7,761 nucleotides of DNA, taken from NCBI GenBank assembly GCA_034409055.1, contig DAOUMU010000191.1, positions 1 through 7,761 of the forward strand, read 5' to 3'. Within the stretch, counting starts at the first letter, position 1. Each line of letters opens with the position of its first letter. Below, piece after piece: positions 5,333 through 7,761 of this stretch. A program made the position numbers and the translations under genes. A model generated the notes under the pieces. That model worked only from the letters and a program-made list of their open reading frames with translations. It did not search any database and was not told where the DNA came from. Origin of the DNA: DAOUMU01 sp034409055 (GTDB taxonomy: Bacteria > Chloroflexota > Anaerolineae > 4572-78 > J111).

Positions 5333-6478
5333 ATGAAACATAAAAACATTTTGACAATAACATCTGTAATTTTTAAGCGAAAAACCAATAACATTCTGGC
5401 CATTCTTGGTCCCATCGCCTTAGGGATCAGTCTGACTGTTGTGGCTGTCTTGTTGCTGCTAGCCCTACCGGCTGCGGAAACGAGCGCGGCTCCCCCTTTA
5501 GCCCCCCCCTTTCCAAACCCAACCGAAGCTGTCAGCGCAGCGGTGAAAGCCATGATCACGACCTACCAAAATGATGACGGAGGGTATACGGACTTTAGCA
5601 ATGGAGCTAATCTGGCGCCTTCAGGGGTAGATGGTACCGTCGAGGCAATTCTGGCGATTGCCAGTGCCGGTATGAATCCGGATGTGCCATATTTCGGTAA
5701 AAGCAATGCACCTGTGGGTTGGTTAAGAAAGAACATCACCGATGTTACTGGCTATGCAGATGACGGCGGTGGTCGAGCCGGTAAATTAATCATGGCCCTG
5801 GTAGCGGCTAATCAGGATACACGGAACTTTGAGGGTTATAACTTTGTCATCAGCTTAACCGACCACCTGGAAAGCAGTGGTGCTTTTACCAGTACCACTT
5901 TTGGTGGAGCTACAGCGGCTAAGCAATCCTTTGCTATTCTGGGCTTGAAATCGGTTTCAGAGACTATCCCGGTGACGGTGACCCAATGGCTGGTTGCCAA
6001 ACAAACCATTACGGGCACCTGGGATCCTAATTTTCTCGATCCGGATGGCTCTATTGACGCCACCGCTCTGGCCATTATGGCCTTGGTGGCTGCTGGTGTA
6101 CCCACCAATGATATGTCTATCATCAGCGCTACAAATTTCCTCTCAGACACTCAATTAACAACCACCGCTGGTTGGAGGCCCGCCTGGGACACGGTCAATC
6201 CGGCTAATCCAAACACTACGTCTTTTGTTATCCAGGCATTAATCGCGTTGGGACAAGATATAAATAGTAGCCCTTGGGTTCGAAATGGTAACACCCCCTT
6301 AAATGCCTTGCTGGAGATGCAAAATACAACCGGCTTGTTTAAGATTGATTTCGGTTTCGGTGGTGGCCCTGCTGATAACTTTCTGGCCACGGCTCAATCC
6401 ATACCGGCTGTAGCCGGTAAACCCTTTCCTCCACCCTGGTCTAGTTCTGTCTACCTGCCGATAATCGTTAAGAATTGA
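5333..6478 (+). CDS. Secreted alpha/alpha-barrel protein, transcobalamin alpha-domain-like
   Basis: A 381-residue exported protein. A long signal/anchor segment (about 20-47) ends at AAETSAAPP, a plausible cleavage region near 50-53. The mature part shows repeated helix pairs of the terpene-cyclase/prenyltransferase (squalene-hopene cyclase-like) alpha/alpha barrel: GVDGTVEAILAIASAG (98-113), GRAGKLIMALVAAN (147-160), AAKQSFAILGLK (195-206), SIDATALAIMALVAAG (240-255), NTTSFVIQALIALGQ (294-308) and LATAQSIPAVAGKPF (351-365). The order and the SIDATALA and AQSIPAVAGK-type motifs resemble the alpha domain of intrinsic factor/transcobalamin (SVDTAAMA; AQ.LPAL.GK). Cyclase catalytic DXDD motifs are not seen, so binding rather than catalysis is likely. 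The C-terminus is VYLPIIVKN. Ribosome signal is GAAGGAG at 5311-5317 (spacing a little long) or GAGG at 5319-5322. Corrinoid binding is inferred from the fold and the upstream B12 riboswitch. Confidence 0.75.
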   Translation: MKHKNILTITSVIFKRKTNNILAILGPIALGISLTVVAVLLLLALPAAETSAAPPLAPPFPNPTEAVSAAVKAMITTYQNDDGGYTDFSNGANLAPSGVDGTVEAILAIASAGMNPDVPYFGKSNAPVGWLRKNITDVTGYADDGGGRAGKLIMALVAANQDTRNFEGYNFVISLTDHLESSGAFTSTTFGGATAAKQSFAILGLKSVSETIPVTVTQWLVAKQTITGTWDPNFLDPDGSIDATALAIMALVAAGVPTNDMSIISATNFLSDTQLTTTAGWRPAWDTVNPANPNTTSFVIQALIALGQDINSSPWVRNGNTPLNALLEMQNTTGLFKIDFGFGGGPADNFLATAQSIPAVAGKPFPPPWSSSVYLPIIVKN

Positions 6479-6488
6479 GATTGTGTTT

Positions 6489-6523
6489 GGCTACTTCCGA
6501 GGGTATACTTCTCGGAAGTAGCC
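6489..6523 (+). other. Perfect 13-bp hairpin between the two secreted-protein genes
   Basis: GGCTACTTCCGAG (6489-6501) pairs perfectly with CTCGGAAGTAGCC (6511-6523) around a 9-base loop, 10 bases after the stop codon. There is no U-tract (TGCCCCCTTTGGG follows), so it is not a standard rho-independent terminator. It may protect the 3' end of the upstream message or reduce read-through. The flanking TGCCCCCT (6524-6531) is also complementary to AGGGGGCA (6564-6571). The rest of the 139-base gap holds nothing else I recognise apart from the next ribosome site. Confidence 0.6.
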
Positions 6524-6617
6524 TGCCCCCTTTGGGAAACTGGCACTTTCAGGTATAGCGATGAGGGGGCATTGCCGTGTTGATATTTAGATACGGTCAA
6601 GACTCGGGAGGTGAACT

Positions 6618-7761
6618 ATGATGCGAAAGCAGGATTTATTGGGTAATGGCTCTGCCAGCCGCAGTAGATCCAATTTTCAAGCTCGGAGCGGACCAGTGCG
6701 AAGCCTCCCCGTGGGACAGTCCGCGTTTTGGCCGCTGGACGGTCCCACGGGGAGGCAGCGGAGCTGCACAGGTCTTCGCACTGGTCCAGCTAGAGCAAAT
6801 TTGGATGTACTGAGCCTATTGTTGAGACGTATAACGCCGGGTCTGATGATTTTAATCGCCTCAATTGTTATATTCAGCACGGCTTTGGTCCGGGCGGATG
6901 ACCCAAACAAGGTGGGGCTGGTCGTCGTGCATGGAGATGACAGTGTTGTCAAGCAATGTATCGAAATTTCGGAAAATGAGATTAATGGCCTGGAATTGTT
7001 AGAACGTTCTGGTTTGGACCTTAGCTATGAGTTGTCTGGCGGTATGGGCGGTTTCGTTTGCCGAATCGATAATGAAGGCTGCCAATATCCACAAGAACCG
7101 TGTGATTGTCAATGTCGAGGTTCAACCTGCACTTTTTGGTCATATTGGATTTTAGTCGATAGTACATGGAAATTTTCGGGGTTAGGGGCATCTAGTTATA
7201 AGGTTAAAGATGGTGATGTACAAGGCTGGGTTTGGGGAGAGGGCTCACCAGGTGGCGGGGGGACATCACCGCCAGTGGTTACATTTAAAGAGATTTGTGG
7301 GCGTTCGCCCAAGAAGGACACGGTCACACCTACGCCCACCCATACCCCAACCCCTACCGGCACTCCCACCCCTACAGCTACCTCTACGCCGACAAATACC
7401 TCTGTACCGCCCACCACCACTCCTGTCTCAACCAACACTCCCAAGCCAACTGACACCCCCGAACCCGAACCCACGCCCATCATCCACCACTTTACCGCCG
7501 ACCGAACCACCATCAATGCCGGCGAAAGTGTCCTGCTGAGTTGGGATCTATCTGAAGCCGAGGCGGCCTACCTGCGTTATGATGGTTATGAAGAGGGGGT
7601 CATTTCGCCCGGTAGCAAAACCGTTTCCCCAACCAAAACCACCGTTTATACCCTCGTCGCTCGCAACGACGGCGGCGAGGCCATCGTCGAAGTGACGATT
7701 ACCGTTAACGGCTCTCCTCCGGCGCCCACCTCGACCCCTACACTCCTGCCAACTGCTACCC
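6618..7761 (+). CDS. Secreted DUF4430-like (transcobalamin beta-domain-like) protein, 3' end outside window
   Basis: An open frame of 381 codons that runs off the window. GGGAGGTG (6606-6613) gives a strong start at ATG 6618; ATG 6621 is adjacent. Parts in order: a basic N-terminal extension (1-70) that contains an in-frame palindrome (residues 25-57); a signal/anchor helix (about 74-90) ending STALVRADDP; and a DUF4430-like domain (98-207) with NGLELLERSGLDL (123-135), a Cys cluster, FWSYWILVDSTWKF (173-186) and GASSYKVKDGDVQGW (190-204). Then come a Thr/Pro linker (about 236-287), an Ig-like beta-sandwich with GESVLLSWDLS and PTKTTVYTLVARN (about 289-363), and a second Thr/Pro linker. The YW...G.SSY.VKDGD pattern matches the beta domain of intrinsic factor/transcobalamin. 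It lies 139 bases after the alpha-domain-like gene, same strand. It is probably surface-exposed and takes part in corrinoid capture (inference). Confidence 0.78.
   Translation, partial: MMRKQDLLGNGSASRSRSNFQARSGPVRSLPVGQSAFWPLDGPTGRQRSCTGLRTGPARANLDVLSLLLRRITPGLMILIASIVIFSTALVRADDPNKVGLVVVHGDDSVVKQCIEISENEINGLELLERSGLDLSYELSGGMGGFVCRIDNEGCQYPQEPCDCQCRGSTCTFWSYWILVDSTWKFSGLGASSYKVKDGDVQGWVWGEGSPGGGGTSPPVVTFKEICGRSPKKDTVTPTPTHTPTPTGTPTPTATSTPTNTSVPPTTTPVSTNTPKPTDTPEPEPTPIIHHFTADRTTINAGESVLLSWDLSEAEAAYLRYDGYEEGVISPGSKTVSPTKTTVYTLVARNDGGEAIVEVTITVNGSPPAPTSTPTLLPTAT
6690..6787. repeat. 98-base palindromic element inside a coding region
   Basis: Outer arms GGACCAGTGCGAAG (6690-6703) and CTTCGCACTGGTCC (6774-6787) are perfect 14-bp complements. 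Inner arms CCTCCCCGTGGGAC (6704-6717) and GTCCCACGGGGAGG (6742-6755) are another perfect 14 bp. The apex (6718-6741) has a GTCC/GGAC pairing. The only asymmetry is an 18-base side bulge (6756-6773), which takes part in its own small GCAG/CTGC hairpin. GCTC (6681-6684) and GAGC (6793-6796) extend the symmetry outward. It is translated in frame as residues 25-57 of the DUF4430-like protein, before the signal helix. It looks like an inserted MITE- or REP-like palindrome. Confidence 0.82.
7323..7478 (+). repeat. Low-complexity Thr/Pro linker
   Basis: Degenerate ACNCCNACN triplet-rich DNA encodes TPTPTHTPTPTGTPTPT and continues to PEPEPTP, an extended linker between the DUF4430-like and Ig-like domains. 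The composition forces long open frames on other strands (for example a GVGV-rich minus-strand frame), which are shadows. Confidence 0.85.

Noticed and set aside
5836..6390. Two minus-strand frames (about 104 and 79 codons) opposite the alpha-barrel gene
   Set aside because: Shadows of the well-supported plus-strand gene; no motifs and no start signals.
5333..6478. Squalene-hopene cyclase or other terpene cyclase
   Set aside because: The helical repeats fit the barrel family, but the protein is too short for a two-domain cyclase, lacks DXDD and QW-rich motifs, and carries an export signal. A binding role fits better.
6489..6523. Hairpin as a rho-independent terminator
   Set aside because: The stem is perfect but no U-tract follows, and the next gene has no clear promoter of its own. 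Kept as an unassigned hairpin.
6677..6952. Minus-strand frame across the 98-base palindrome
   Set aside because: It is opposite the DUF4430-like gene and owes its openness to the palindrome. No ribosome site or domain is seen.
7196..7516. Minus-strand frame rich in GVGV repeats
   Set aside because: This is the complement of the Thr/Pro-linker codons. The plus-strand frame has a strong start, a signal helix and recognisable domains.

Overview
The window looks like chromosomal DNA from a Chloroflexota bacterium, most likely Anaerolineae-like. The basis is: secreted proteins with long Thr/Pro 'TPTP' linkers, a C-terminal VYLPIIVKN ending, a PadR regulator paired with a large membrane protein, and many short palindromic or heptanucleotide repeats between genes. 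This taxonomic call is inference from style; there is no rRNA or phylogenetic marker in the window.

Layout. (1) 1-1895: a padR-type regulator and a polytopic membrane protein form a translationally coupled pair (TGATG overlap). A 20-bp inverted repeat (139-158 and 1784-1803, 18/20 matches) and heptamer-based palindromes (17-127 and 1823-1895) flank the pair. (2) 1896-2741: a palindromic spacer, then an unrecognised protein with three membrane segments. (3) 2773-4391, minus strand: a Fur-family regulator followed 7 bases later by a zinc/manganese-type ABC ATPase. Both are driven from a near-consensus promoter whose -10 is covered by a 9-5-9 palindrome that looks like a Fur-family operator. (4) 4409-7761, plus strand: a consensus-like promoter, a cobalamin riboswitch, an antiterminator/terminator switch, then three genes. 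These are a short protein resembling a degraded CobA/CobO adenosyltransferase, a secreted alpha/alpha-barrel protein resembling the alpha domain of transcobalamin/intrinsic factor, and a secreted DUF4430-like protein resembling their beta domain. The last gene continues past the window end.

The main discovery candidate is region 4. A B12 riboswitch heads a locus whose two exported products correspond to the two halves of animal cobalamin carriers, encoded as separate proteins. This suggests an extracellular or cell-surface corrinoid capture system in a Gram-positive-like or monoderm bacterium. The fold assignments rest on motif reading; the corrinoid role is inferred from the riboswitch plus the fold pairing.

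The region is also dense in small palindromic elements. One sits inside the peripheral stem of the riboswitch, and one of about 98 bases lies in frame inside the N-terminal coding part of the DUF4430 gene. Another provides the C-terminal codons and stop of the PadR-linked membrane protein.
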